Shown one piece after another: positions 7,916 to 15,449 of a DNA stretch of 64,000 bases. Where the stretch lies: contig KL662191.1 of NCBI GenBank assembly GCA_000733415.1, forward strand, positions 640,370 through 704,369. The letters are read 5' to 3'. A program made the position numbers and the translations under genes. The notes below the pieces were generated by a model. It made no database searches, was not told the DNA's origin, and saw only the letters and a list, made by a program, of their open reading frames with translations. Within the stretch, counting starts at the first letter, position 1. Each line of letters opens with the position of its first letter. This DNA is from [Leptolyngbya] sp. JSC-1. Its GTDB lineage: Bacteria > Cyanobacteriota > Cyanobacteriia > Elainellales > Elainellaceae.

Positions 7916-8762
7916 TCGTCTCTGGATGCTGAGCTATCCAAGCGTCGATATCCCTCAACACCTGATCGGGAATCTCCCACGGAAACAGGTGTGCCACTCC
8001 CTCATAGCAGTGAGTTTGGCAGTCGGGCAGCGCTTTGGCGGTTTCTAGGCTCGCCGCAGCGGTGATGTGCCGATCTTCGGTACCCGCCAGCATCAGCACT
8101 GGGCAGGTAATTTGGTCAAGATGGGCAAGGCGATTGTAGCCATTACGAATGGCCCGATTCAGGGCACGACTGGCGGCAGCAGAGGTTTGCAAATAGGCCG
8201 AGGTACCTTCTGCGGCCAAATACTGATAGGCCGCGGCCGTATGCTGCTGAATCAGATAGCGGTAGAGTGAGCGTTTGCCAAAGGTATCAATGTTCCACTG
8301 CCAGCCCGGTTTGACTAGGTTGATCAGCGAAGCGATCCCGGTCAGCAAATTGTCTTCCCACGAAACCGGCGGATGACTGCTCCAAGGACGCGCTGCCGTT
8401 GCCACCAGAATCAAGCCGCTGATCCGCTCGGGAAACTTCAAGGCCAGCTCGATCGCAAAAATGCCTCCCAGCGACCAGCCCAACAGCAAACAGCGATCAA
8501 TCTGCTGCTGGTCTAACAAAGCTTCTAAATCGATGAGGTGATCTTCTAATTCAAAATCATCCGTCGGGCGGCTGCCGCCATAGCCCCGCAGATCGGGAGC
8601 CAAGGTTTTGAAGCGTTTTGATAAATGCCGGGTGAACACCGACATGCTTTTTCCCGTACCGGGATGACCATGCAGGCACAAAATGGGATAGCCGCTGCCT
8701 TGAATGTAGGCATTGAGCGGAAAAGCGGAATTGGGTCTTAACTGCATATCCTGGAAATTCAC
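7899..8762 (-). CDS. Alpha/beta hydrolase
   Basis: A 287-residue alpha/beta-hydrolase fold enzyme. LHGHPGTGKSM contains the oxyanion-hole HG, GWSLGG carries the nucleophilic serine, the acid is probably the aspartate in LAGTEDRHI, and the catalytic histidine is in EGVAHLFPWE. The cap region lies between residues ~130 and 210. Family members hydrolyse esters, epoxides or haloalkanes, and the substrate cannot be read from sequence. No signal peptide. It has no operon partner. Confidence 0.88.
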   Translation of the reverse strand: MNFQDMQLRPNSAFPLNAYIQGSGYPILCLHGHPGTGKSMSVFTRHLSKRFKTLAPDLRGYGGSRPTDDFELEDHLIDLEALLDQQQIDRCLLLGWSLGGIFAIELALKFPERISGLILVATAARPWSSHPPVSWEDNLLTGIASLINLVKPGWQWNIDTFGKRSLYRYLIQQHTAAAYQYLAAEGTSAYLQTSAAASRALNRAIRNGYNRLAHLDQITCPVLMLAGTEDRHITAAASLETAKALPDCQTHCYEGVAHLFPWEIPDQVLRDIDAWIAQHPETITFDR

Positions 8763-8867
8763 TAACCTGAGGCTGTAAGCTAGAGCTGAAGCGCTGCTCT
8801 CCTTAGGTTAGCGGATATCGTTCAACTGCGCTGCTTGTCCTGATTCGACGCATCACTCTAAGCTGCG

Positions 8868-9075
8868 GGAATCTCTTGTAGTGGGAGCAGCAGAGGCAAT
8901 TGCTAGGACAATGCAGTGGCTGAGAGCTTTTTTAGAACACTCAAGAAGAGTTTGTTTATGCTTAAAGCTTTGCGACTAAGGAACTTGCCAAAACTGCAAT
9001 CGTGACATGGATTGAGGTTTTCTATAATCGTCAATGCATCCATTCAACGTTGAATTATCTTTCCCCTATCCAGTT
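8868..9075 (+). pseudogene. Remnant of an IS3-family transposase (integrase-core C-terminus)
   Basis: Plus-strand reading gives SSRGNC, a stop, then DNAVAESFFRTLKKSLF, the hallmark of IS3/IS150 OrfB around its catalytic region. After a one-base deletion near 8953 it continues in another frame as SFATKELAKTAIVTWIEVF, then YNRQCIHSTLNYLSPIQF, the usual C-terminal signature. At least two in-frame stops (TAG 8904, TAA near 8963) and the frameshift show it is dead. No inverted repeats or OrfA are visible. The similarity ends abruptly near 9075, where a different remnant begins on the other strand. Confidence 0.8.
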
Positions 9076-9146
9076 CCACGGCGTAAGCCTCGATTCGGCA
9101 AATCTTCGGTTAATGCCAGCACAGCCAAAATTTTGGCTGTATTCAT
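9066..9146 (-). pseudogene. Truncated DUF4926-like gene fragment
   Basis: A 26-residue reading frame beginning MNTAKILAVLALTEDLP and ending NRGLRRGTG. It resembles the N-terminal half of DUF4926 proteins, which start with a similar VVALTEDLP...LRRGQVGTVV segment. The rest of the domain is missing, because sequence downstream belongs to the IS3 remnant. Its ATG overlaps the stop of the upstream fragment (ATGA), the arrangement expected of a former gene pair. Confidence 0.5.
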
Positions 9147-9280
9147 TTTGACCTCCGCTCTTTGAGTACATAGCAAATGACTTGAGCAGGAGTAAGAAAA
9201 TCTGCTTCAGTTAGGCCCACAGAACCAAAGCCAAAAGCGGTAAGCGCATCCATCAATCGTTTGGCGTTGCTCGGTTCCAT
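9143..9280 (-). pseudogene. Fragment of a nucleotidyltransferase-like gene
   Basis: A 45-residue reading frame starting MEPSNAKRLMDALTAFGFGS, with VGLTEADFLTPAQVI following. This resembles the internal helix region of small MNT/DUF6036-type nucleotidyltransferases found in antitoxin-like pairs in cyanobacteria. Both the catalytic N-terminus and the C-terminus are absent. It overlaps the DUF4926-like fragment by 4 bp. The assignment rests on recognising a short stretch and is tentative. Confidence 0.4.
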
Positions 9281-9370
9281 ATTTTGCAGCTCTTAACTTA
9301 TCAACTTTACTGGCTTAGCAGTCTTCAGTTATGGCTATTTACTGACTGCCTGTTTTGCTGCTAAAACTCT

Positions 9371-9559
9371 CTATACGCAATCCATCCAATCTTGCCAAGC
9401 AGCCGGATCAGCCGTTGTGCCATTTTCTGCCATAAGCAAGTCTGAAAGTAGTCCTCCAATTTCATCAGCTTGGGTGCGTTGATAAAATCCTTCTAGAAAC
9501 AGCACCATTGCTTCAAATGCTTGTTTTTCAGTTAATTTCTCCAAATTGCTCACCTCCAC
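9371..9559 (-). CDS. Small acidic protein, possible immunity partner of the adjacent toxin-like gene
   Basis: A 62-residue acidic, helical protein (EKLTEKQAFEAMVLFLEGFY, then DEIGGLLSDL and DPAAWQDWMDCV). Its size, acidity and position right after a polymorphic-toxin-like domain are what immunity genes look like; this is inference. The longest frame starts at GTG 9559. A GGAGGTGAG sequence upstream of TTG 9544 suggests the true start may be MEKLTEKQAF. If the upstream toxin frame is restored, the gap between the two genes is only about 13 bp. The frame is intact, unlike its neighbour. Confidence 0.6.
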   Translation of the reverse strand: MEVSNLEKLTEKQAFEAMVLFLEGFYQRTQADEIGGLLSDLLMAENGTTADPAAWQDWMDCV

Positions 9560-9572
9560 TCTGAAATTTGAA

Positions 9573-9891
9573 CTACATCGGTGTAGAAAGCCCTGTATCT
9601 GGATACCAAGCTTTTGGGACTAGATTTCTTCCGGCGTTTCTGATCTCACCCTTTCATCACTTGTACCCAAATCTGCTCTCCATTGGCTAATGTTTTGGCG
9701 TACCATTGAGTGCCATATTTATCTGCCCCTAAATAATTTTGAGGTTCCAAGACGGTTTCGATAAACAACTGGCGATTCTCAGGTGTGTCTTGGCTCAAGT
9801 GTCCTTCTCGATTGCGGAAGATGTGACTTGCGTTTTTGCTAATTCCTTGTTCTAATCTGGCTCGAATAATTTGCTGGTCTGCATCTGGCAT
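9573..9891 (-). pseudogene. Frameshifted polymorphic-toxin C-terminal-like domain
   Basis: The open part (9646-9891, 81 residues) contains NASHIFRNREGHLSQDTPEN and NYLGADKYGTQWYAKTLANG, a pattern seen at the C-terminus of cyanobacterial Rhs/CDI-type polymorphic toxins. It stops at TGA 9646-9648 inside GGGTGAGATC. Shifting one base at that GGG run restores 25 further residues (GEIRNAGRNLVPKAWYPDTG then LSTPM), matching the expected family ending, with TAG at 9573. So one extra base truncates it. No delivery or Rhs region precedes it, so it is a stand-alone domain. Whether the lesion is natural or a sequencing error cannot be told. Confidence 0.6.
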
Positions 9892-9985
9892 AGATTCATT
9901 CCAGATTAGCCAGTAGGCGGCTTTCTCACTGCCTCATCTACTTCTCCCCCGCCTGCTTCGTCTTGCAGTCCTTCAATCCCAACTG

Positions 9986-10465
9986 CTAACAAAACGCTGG
10001 ATCGTAGATTGCCTGTTCCCAGTTCCGAGCAGATTTTACCTGTTCAGGAGTTAGGTTTTTAGCACCTCGGAAGTCAGTACATCTGATGGCGTAAGAATCA
10101 CAACCAAGATCGGCATTAGTAAAGTTAGCTTTATGGAGGTCAGCGTGGGTGAAGTCAGTTTTGCGGAGGTCGGTTTTGCGGAGAATAGCATTACTGAGGT
10201 CGGCATCGCTAAGATCAGCATCACTAAGGTTAGCTTTGCAAAAGTTGGCATTACGGAGAATAGCCAGCGAGCTTGTCTGATTCGTCATATAGCGGTAGAA
10301 GTCGCGCGTCCGAACAGCCCATCTCGCCTTCAGTTCAAACCGCTCTCGATACTGGGAACGGCGTAATCCTTCCTCGATTTCTCAGACTTCTTCACCCAAT
10401 CGCAGATCCGATGTAGTTTTGGGGTTTGCAGCGAGCACCAGAATTTTGCGAAGGGGCGTAGACAT
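9986..10465 (-). pseudogene. Broken CHAT-like/pentapeptide-repeat protein gene
   Basis: From ATG 10465 the frame reads MSTPLRKILVLAANPKTTS, then DLRLGEEV, a TGA at 10382-10384, and in the same frame EIEEGLRRSQYRERFELKAR and WAVRTRDFYRYM. That is the N-terminus of a common cyanobacterial effector-like (CHAT-associated) protein, where arginine normally stands at the TGA (CGA to TGA). Without the rest of that domain the frame runs into pentapeptide repeats (ANLSDADLSDADLSNAIL). The intact distal part, from ATG 10288, codes for 100 residues and could still be made. An internal deletion plus a nonsense mutation best explains it. Confidence 0.65.
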
Positions 10466-10558
10466 AACAAAACCAGGAGTAGGGGATGTTTCAACACTAT
10501 AGCCTCAGTCTCCTGGCTGCTAATTTCTACGCTTCACATTCCTAAATCAATCCAGCCG

Positions 10559-11431
10559 TTAGGCTTGTGCTAAAACGGGTTCCCGCACTTCAGTGGCACT
10601 GGTCGATTCTGACTCATAGGTGCAGTACACCTCACAGGAATTATTTGGGCTTTCGATCAGCTTGACCTTGTGGAGCTGTGCTCCAATTTCACGAATTGGC
10701 TGCTTCAGAATATCCCGAATATAAACCGCAATATTCTCAGCCGTTGGTACCACTTCTGCAAAATAGGGAATATCTTTGTTCAAAAAGGTGTGATCTAACG
10801 GCTCCACGATTAAATCATCTACAGCTTTCTGGAATGCTACCAAATCGGCAATCATACCTGTACGCGGATCGATTTCGCCCTTGATCGTGACTTCGAGATG
10901 GTAGTTGTGCCCATGTCCGTTAACACGAGCGCACTTGCCGTAGATTTCCGAGTTTTGCTCCAGCGTCAGAGATGGTAGCGCCAACCGGTGAGCAGCGCTA
11001 AAGTGCGTACTGATCGTCAAATAAGCTTCCATGCCGTTTCCCTCGTATTCTGCCCAAAGTTCAGGATGTTCAAATAGCTGAATGCGTACTAATGGCAGGT
11101 GGGGAGCCAAGCGCTGCCAGATCACCCGCGCCATATTTTCGGTCGTGGGCAAGGTTTGCCGAAACTCCTCCCAAGTATCGTTCAGGTAAGCAAAATCGAG
11201 CTGGCTCGTGACTTCTTTTTTGATCACCTGCTTCACATCCGACAGGTTCAGCACCATGCCATACTCGTCCAACTCACCCTCCATCGACACATACAGCACA
11301 TAGTTGTGTCCATGTCCAGGAGCACGGGTGCACAGGCCAAACCGTTCCACATTTTCTGCTTCTGTCAGTTCAGGTAGCCAGTAGCGGTGACTTGCCGAAA
11401 ACTGCGCCCGCCGATTAATGATGCACTTCAT
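10559..11431 (-). CDS. queD: Tandem-domain 6-carboxytetrahydropterin synthase (QueD family)
   Basis: A 290-residue protein made of two consecutive PTPS/QueD domains. Domain 1 has the zinc ligands ASHR and GHGHNY and the catalytic-type cysteine in LCTRAPGHGHNY. Domain 2 repeats the pattern with SAAHR and KCARVNGHGHNYH. Single-domain QueD is about 120-140 residues. The enzyme converts dihydroneopterin triphosphate to 6-carboxytetrahydropterin for 7-deazaguanine/queuosine synthesis. tgt, a later queuosine gene, lies about 2 kb away in the opposite orientation. Both active sites look complete, so neither copy is obviously a dead partner. Confidence 0.9.
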   Translation of the reverse strand: MKCIINRRAQFSASHRYWLPELTEAENVERFGLCTRAPGHGHNYVLYVSMEGELDEYGMVLNLSDVKQVIKKEVTSQLDFAYLNDTWEEFRQTLPTTENMARVIWQRLAPHLPLVRIQLFEHPELWAEYEGNGMEAYLTISTHFSAAHRLALPSLTLEQNSEIYGKCARVNGHGHNYHLEVTIKGEIDPRTGMIADLVAFQKAVDDLIVEPLDHTFLNKDIPYFAEVVPTAENIAVYIRDILKQPIREIGAQLHKVKLIESPNNSCEVYCTYESESTSATEVREPVLAQA

Positions 11432-11490
11432 AGAGGAGCAAATTTGTTAAGTTCCGTAAACCTTTCTTTTAGAATAGCAGGTGACGAAAG

Positions 11491-11523
11491 GAGTTTTGAG
11501 TTTTGAGTTTTGAGTTTTGAGTT
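11491..11523. repeat. Heptanucleotide repeat (GAGTTTT)n, intergenic
   Basis: More than four tandem copies of GAGTTTT lie between queD and cobS. It is the same unit as the one inside the ABC ATPase gene at 2672-2699. A degenerate stretch of the complementary unit (ACACTCA/ACTCAAA) at 11640-11666 reaches into the 3' end of cobS. Confidence 0.9.
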
Positions 11524-11658
11524 GAATTGGGTTGGCGGGTTGTGCAAAGTCATTCAATCCAACCAATGGGAACTGAAGCAGTGAGGATATCTGGCTTCTC
11601 GCAAGCGAGTTATTTGCGCCGTGCATAAACTATAAACTCAACACCTAACACTCAACAC

Positions 11659-12426
11659 TCAAAACTGCCCTCCCTCTGCCTGCACTATCACAAGAAGCAC
11701 GAGTATGAAGGCTTCGGTCCACTCCACTACTGCTCCGTAGGTATCACCCGTGTGGCCGCCGAACTGACGAGCAAACCAAGCGGCGATCAGAAAGGCAATG
11801 CTGCTACCGAGACATAAACCCAGACTCAACGGCCATAGCTGCACCGACATCGTTAGAGGTAAAGCACTCAGCCCCAGCAGCAGCAGCAACGAGGGCACTG
11901 TATCCCAAAACGAGCGAATCGCGGCTTTGTGAAAGGCTCCTTTTCCAGTTGGTTTGAGATAGGAATAGCGAAAAATGGCGATTTGTTGGCTCCAACGTCC
12001 CCAGCCTGCTGCAACGGGTAGAATCAGCCAGCGATAGCTCTGTAAATCAGATAGAGTCGCTGTTTTCAGTAACAGCAAGATGCCTGCCGCCATCACACCA
12101 AAGGCTCCAGTCGTGCTCTCTGTCATTACTTCTAGGCGTCGCTTAGCATCAGGAACTGCCAAGCCATCAGCCGCGTCAATAGCTCCATCGAGATGCAGGC
12201 CACCGGTTACCCCAATCCAGACAACAACAATTACAGCACTGCGAGAGACAGGCGGCAGATGCAGCCAAGCCAAACCCCAATCGAGTAGCGCCAACAACCC
12301 ACCAATCAGCACACCCACCGTTGGTGCGAAGCAAGCTACCCGTTTGAATTGAAGCGCCCAGGAAACCGGGACGGGCAGGCGGGTATAGAAAGCAATTGCT
12401 GCAAGGAAGGAAGGCAAACCCAGCAT
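11659..12426 (-). CDS. cobS: Adenosylcobinamide-GDP ribazoletransferase (cobalamin synthase)
   Basis: An integral membrane enzyme of 255 residues that joins adenosylcobinamide-GDP to alpha-ribazole, the last steps of B12 assembly. The N-terminus FLAAIAFYTRLPVP and the acidic motif GGLHLDGAIDAADGL are diagnostic; the aspartates bind magnesium. Five or so hydrophobic segments follow, with the conserved FGGHTGDTYGA near the C-terminus. A second B12 gene, the CbiG-CobJ fusion, is about 45 kb away. The TGA stop lies in a degenerate heptanucleotide repeat that covers the last codons (GQF-stop). Confidence 0.95.
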   Translation of the reverse strand: MLGLPSFLAAIAFYTRLPVPVSWALQFKRVACFAPTVGVLIGGLLALLDWGLAWLHLPPVSRSAVIVVVWIGVTGGLHLDGAIDAADGLAVPDAKRRLEVMTESTTGAFGVMAAGILLLLKTATLSDLQSYRWLILPVAAGWGRWSQQIAIFRYSYLKPTGKGAFHKAAIRSFWDTVPSLLLLLGLSALPLTMSVQLWPLSLGLCLGSSIAFLIAAWFARQFGGHTGDTYGAVVEWTEAFILVLLVIVQAEGGQF

Positions 12427-12893
12427 AGTTGGATGATCCTAGCGGATGGATTCCAGGCAGTGAGTAGAACCGCTCAGCAAACCACCGCCAGCATTCAGAT
12501 AATCCATCCCAGATTTACCCAAGGGCGACAGAGCGAGGCGTAAGACCCAAACAGGTGACCTGACTGGCTGAAAAGCATACCACCTGGTCGCTCTAAAAGG
12601 TTCAGCACTCTGGCTGAATTTACAGAATCAAGTTGCGGCAATAATTGGAGATAAGCCAATGAATTGCCTATCCTTGAAGAACCGCTGGGATAGCTATTCA
12701 GGCCAACCCCTTACAGCAGGCTACTTACAGCAAGCGACCTAAATAGCCAACTAGAGCATAAATAAAGTTCCGTGAATTCTATCAAGAGGTTCAGGGGATT
12801 TCTAGGATAAGCTGGTTTTGTGAGTTTAAGTTATGAATCTCTCGTTGGCTGATAGGTCAACCTAGTGTCTGCGTTTCGACCAAGGCATTTTCT
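12427..12893. other. Intergenic region, nothing recognised
   Basis: A 467-bp gap between the divergent cobS and the conserved hypothetical gene. No convincing coding frame, RNA gene or repeat is seen. It must hold promoters for both flanking genes, but none stands out. Confidence 0.5.
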
Positions 12894-13352
12894 ATGAGCT
12901 ACGATCACCTTTCTGGAAATACGAAGCTGCCAGCCCCCTGCATTGTTGACACGGGCATCATTGTGAACAAGCAGGATATGCAGCGGCTTTTAGTCGATCT
13001 CAATCGGGTTCGCTACTGCTACAGCCAAGATGGACAGCTTTTGGTCGAAGACGAGGGCTATGTGCTGGAAGTGTTCTCAGACCCGCAGCGCTCTACCCTA
13101 GTGGCCAACCACACGCTCTACATCAATGTGTGCAGTTTCGACTATTTAGAGCTAAAGCGGTCGCCTGACCAGCAGCCCTGGTTTGACCTGATTCAAGAAA
13201 ATCAGCACTTGCGGTTGATGCCGCTGTCTAACCCACTGCAAGAACAGAAAAACCGTAGCCTCAACGCGGCTGCCCTAGAAGCTGTCGTAGCTGAGGTGCT
13301 ATCTGCTAGTTGGGATGTCCGCATTGATGATGACGATAGCTTTTCGTTTTGA
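12894..13352 (+). CDS. Conserved cyanobacterial hypothetical protein
   Basis: A 152-residue acidic soluble protein without membrane segments. Visible features are VDTGIIVNKQDMQRLLVDLN near the start, a beta-rich middle (LYINVCSFDYLELKR) and a strongly acidic end (RIDDDDSF). I do not recognise a named domain. It is followed about 100 bp later by tgt on the same strand, but no functional link is evident. The ATG is unambiguous. Confidence 0.75.
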   Translation: MSYDHLSGNTKLPAPCIVDTGIIVNKQDMQRLLVDLNRVRYCYSQDGQLLVEDEGYVLEVFSDPQRSTLVANHTLYINVCSFDYLELKRSPDQQPWFDLIQENQHLRLMPLSNPLQEQKNRSLNAAALEAVVAEVLSASWDVRIDDDDSFSF

Positions 13353-13455
13353 GCGAGCGCTGAAGACTTTACAGGCTGTATCGCCTAACCTAGTCCAAGA
13401 CGGGCCGTAGCTTGCTACGCTAGGTCAGTACTATACTCGGATGCGATAGTCCAGC

Positions 13456-14592
13456 GTGAATTTTTCGTTTCAATCTCAGGCGAACTGCCAACAAACTCAA
13501 GCCCGTGCCGGAATATTTTCAACGCCTCACGGTGTGGTCGAAACCCCCCGCTTCATGCCGGTGGGCACCTTAGCTAATGTAAAAACCCTGACGCCCGATC
13601 AGTTGCAAGCTACTGGGGCACAGATGATTTTGGCAAATACCTATCACCTGCATCTGCAGCCAGGAGAAAGCATTGTGCAGCAGGCGGGTGGATTGCATCG
13701 GTTCATGCATTGGCAGGGGCCAATTTTGACCGATTCGGGCGGCTTCCAAGTCTTTAGCCTGAGCGAGTTGCGCTCGATTACTGATGAAGGCGTCACCTTT
13801 CGTTCCCCCAAGGACGGTCAGTTTATTCATCTGACGCCAGAGAAATCGATTCAGATCCAAAATGCGCTGGGGGCGGATGTGATTATGGCATTTGACGAAT
13901 GCCCGCCCTATCCGGCTAGCCGGGACGCAGTCATAGAAGCGACCCATCGTACCTATCGCTGGTTAGAGCGTTGCATCGCGGCACACCAACGGTCCGATCA
14001 GGCCCTGTTTGGGATTGTGCAGGGGGGCGTTTACCTGGATCTACGCCAGCAGGCCGCCAAGGATCTGATTGGCTTCGACTTACCTGGCTATGCCATCGGA
14101 GGCGTGAGCGTGGGCGAACCGGCAGAATTGATCGAGCAGATTGTCCGGGTGACAACGCCACTCCTACCGGCTAACAAACCGCGCTACCTGATGGGAGTCG
14201 GAACATATCGAGAGATGGTGCAGGCAATTGCCGCCGGAATTGATTTATTTGATTGCGTAATTCCGACTCGTTTGGCCCGCCACGGCAGTGCGTTAGTACG
14301 AGGAGAGCGCTGGAATCTCAAAAACGCTCGCTTCAAGGAAGATTTTACGCCCCTCGATGCAGATTGTCCCTGCTACACCTGCCGCCACTTCAGTCGGGCT
14401 TACCTCAGCCATTTGCTCAGATCTCAGGAAATTCTGGGCTACACCCTACTTTCAATTCACAACATCACCGAGCTGGTGCGGTTCACGGAACGAATTCGAG
14501 CCGCGATTCTGGCTAATCGGTTTGTAGAAGAGTTTGGCGATTGGCTCCAGCCAAGTGAATCTCCAGCGGTTGCTCATTTCCGTTCGATATAA
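13456..14592 (+). CDS. tgt: tRNA-guanine transglycosylase (queuine tRNA-ribosyltransferase)
   Basis: A 378-residue bacterial Tgt that exchanges G34 for preQ1 in GUN-anticodon tRNAs. LTDSGGFQVFSL carries the catalytic-base aspartate, VIMAFDECPPYP follows, GIVQGGVYLDLR and YAIGGVSVGE line the substrate pocket, and LFDCVIPTRLARHG contains the nucleophile aspartate region. The zinc site CPCYTCRHFSRAYLSHLL is complete near the C-terminus. The start is GTG. Together with the tandem QueD it shows that the queuosine pathway is present. Confidence 0.96.
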   Translation: MNFSFQSQANCQQTQARAGIFSTPHGVVETPRFMPVGTLANVKTLTPDQLQATGAQMILANTYHLHLQPGESIVQQAGGLHRFMHWQGPILTDSGGFQVFSLSELRSITDEGVTFRSPKDGQFIHLTPEKSIQIQNALGADVIMAFDECPPYPASRDAVIEATHRTYRWLERCIAAHQRSDQALFGIVQGGVYLDLRQQAAKDLIGFDLPGYAIGGVSVGEPAELIEQIVRVTTPLLPANKPRYLMGVGTYREMVQAIAAGIDLFDCVIPTRLARHGSALVRGERWNLKNARFKEDFTPLDADCPCYTCRHFSRAYLSHLLRSQEILGYTLLSIHNITELVRFTERIRAAILANRFVEEFGDWLQPSESPAVAHFRSI

Positions 14593-14630
14593 TTGCTTCA
14601 CTAATCCACTAGAGTTCTACAGGATCGTCC

Positions 14631-15053
14631 ATGCCTCCCGACTGCGATCTGCTCGCGTCTGACTCTCTTCATACCTGTGTGAAAGCGCTGGGATTGCCCC
14701 AGATTCAGCGCCATGTTTTTATCTGTGCCGATCAAACCAATCCCAAATGCTGTAGCAAAACAGATAGTCTAGTCGCCTGGGACTACCTGAAGCAGCGGCT
14801 CAAGCAGCTCAAACTGGATCAGCCCACGGCAGAGCGGCCTTCCTGTGTGTTTCGCACCAAAGCCAACTGTTTACGAGTTTGCCAGCAGGGGCCGATTTTG
14901 GTCGTCTACCCGGATGGAGTTTGGTACCATAGCGCCACTCCAGAAGTGATCGAACGGATCATTCAAGAACATTTGCTAAGAAATCAGATCGTGCAGGACT
15001 ATGCGTTTTTGGTTCACCCCTTGCCCCAACCCGCCGAGGTAGAGCCGAGCTGA
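14631..15053 (+). CDS. Thioredoxin-like [2Fe-2S] ferredoxin
   Basis: A 140-residue protein of the thioredoxin-fold [2Fe-2S] family. HVFICADQTNPKCC gives the first cysteines, and CLRVCQQGPILVVYPDGVWY holds the second pair and the typical ending. The family transfers electrons in stress or cofactor pathways and is distinct from photosynthetic plant-type ferredoxin. It follows tgt by 38 bp, so the two are probably co-transcribed. The electron partner is unknown. Confidence 0.88.
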   Translation: MPPDCDLLASDSLHTCVKALGLPQIQRHVFICADQTNPKCCSKTDSLVAWDYLKQRLKQLKLDQPTAERPSCVFRTKANCLRVCQQGPILVVYPDGVWYHSATPEVIERIIQEHLLRNQIVQDYAFLVHPLPQPAEVEPS

Positions 15054-15449
15054 AGCAGCAGGAAAGCGCCAATCGAGCCATGCCCGAAAGCTGATTTTGT
15101 ATGACTGAGGAAAAATTCTGCTGAGTCACGCTAACAACACTACCCGATTGGAGGAAAAGCAATATACAATATCGCGGTAGATAGACTCGTAGTTTCTACC
15201 TCTGACTTCGGAGCGTCGAGTGGTTCTCTGAGTTCAGTGAATTCACGGTTTGTCTTGATCGCCTCGGCTTGGGATTGAGTAGTTTCTCTCTTCAGATTTG
15301 TGAAATCTAGCTTCCAAAATTGAAATAGTGTGCCATCCACCCGTGCAATTAACCAAAGTCGTTTCAGCGATTTCGGCGTTGTGTAGAATTACTGGATATC
15401 ATAATTGGCAGGTTTTGCTATTGACTCTGAACATAGCGAGTAGTTAAGC
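15054..15449. other. Intergenic region, nothing firm
   Basis: A 396-bp gap before the response regulator. A minus-strand frame at 15140-15340 has no start context or recognisable sequence and I do not call it. No repeat or hairpin terminator is evident. Confidence 0.4.

Noticed and set aside
11491..11523. CRISPR-like array
   Set aside because: Units are contiguous 7-mers without spacers; this is a heptanucleotide tandem repeat. No cas genes are in the window.
15140..15340. 66-codon minus-strand ORF upstream of the response regulator
   Set aside because: No start signal, no homology pattern and ordinary spacer composition.
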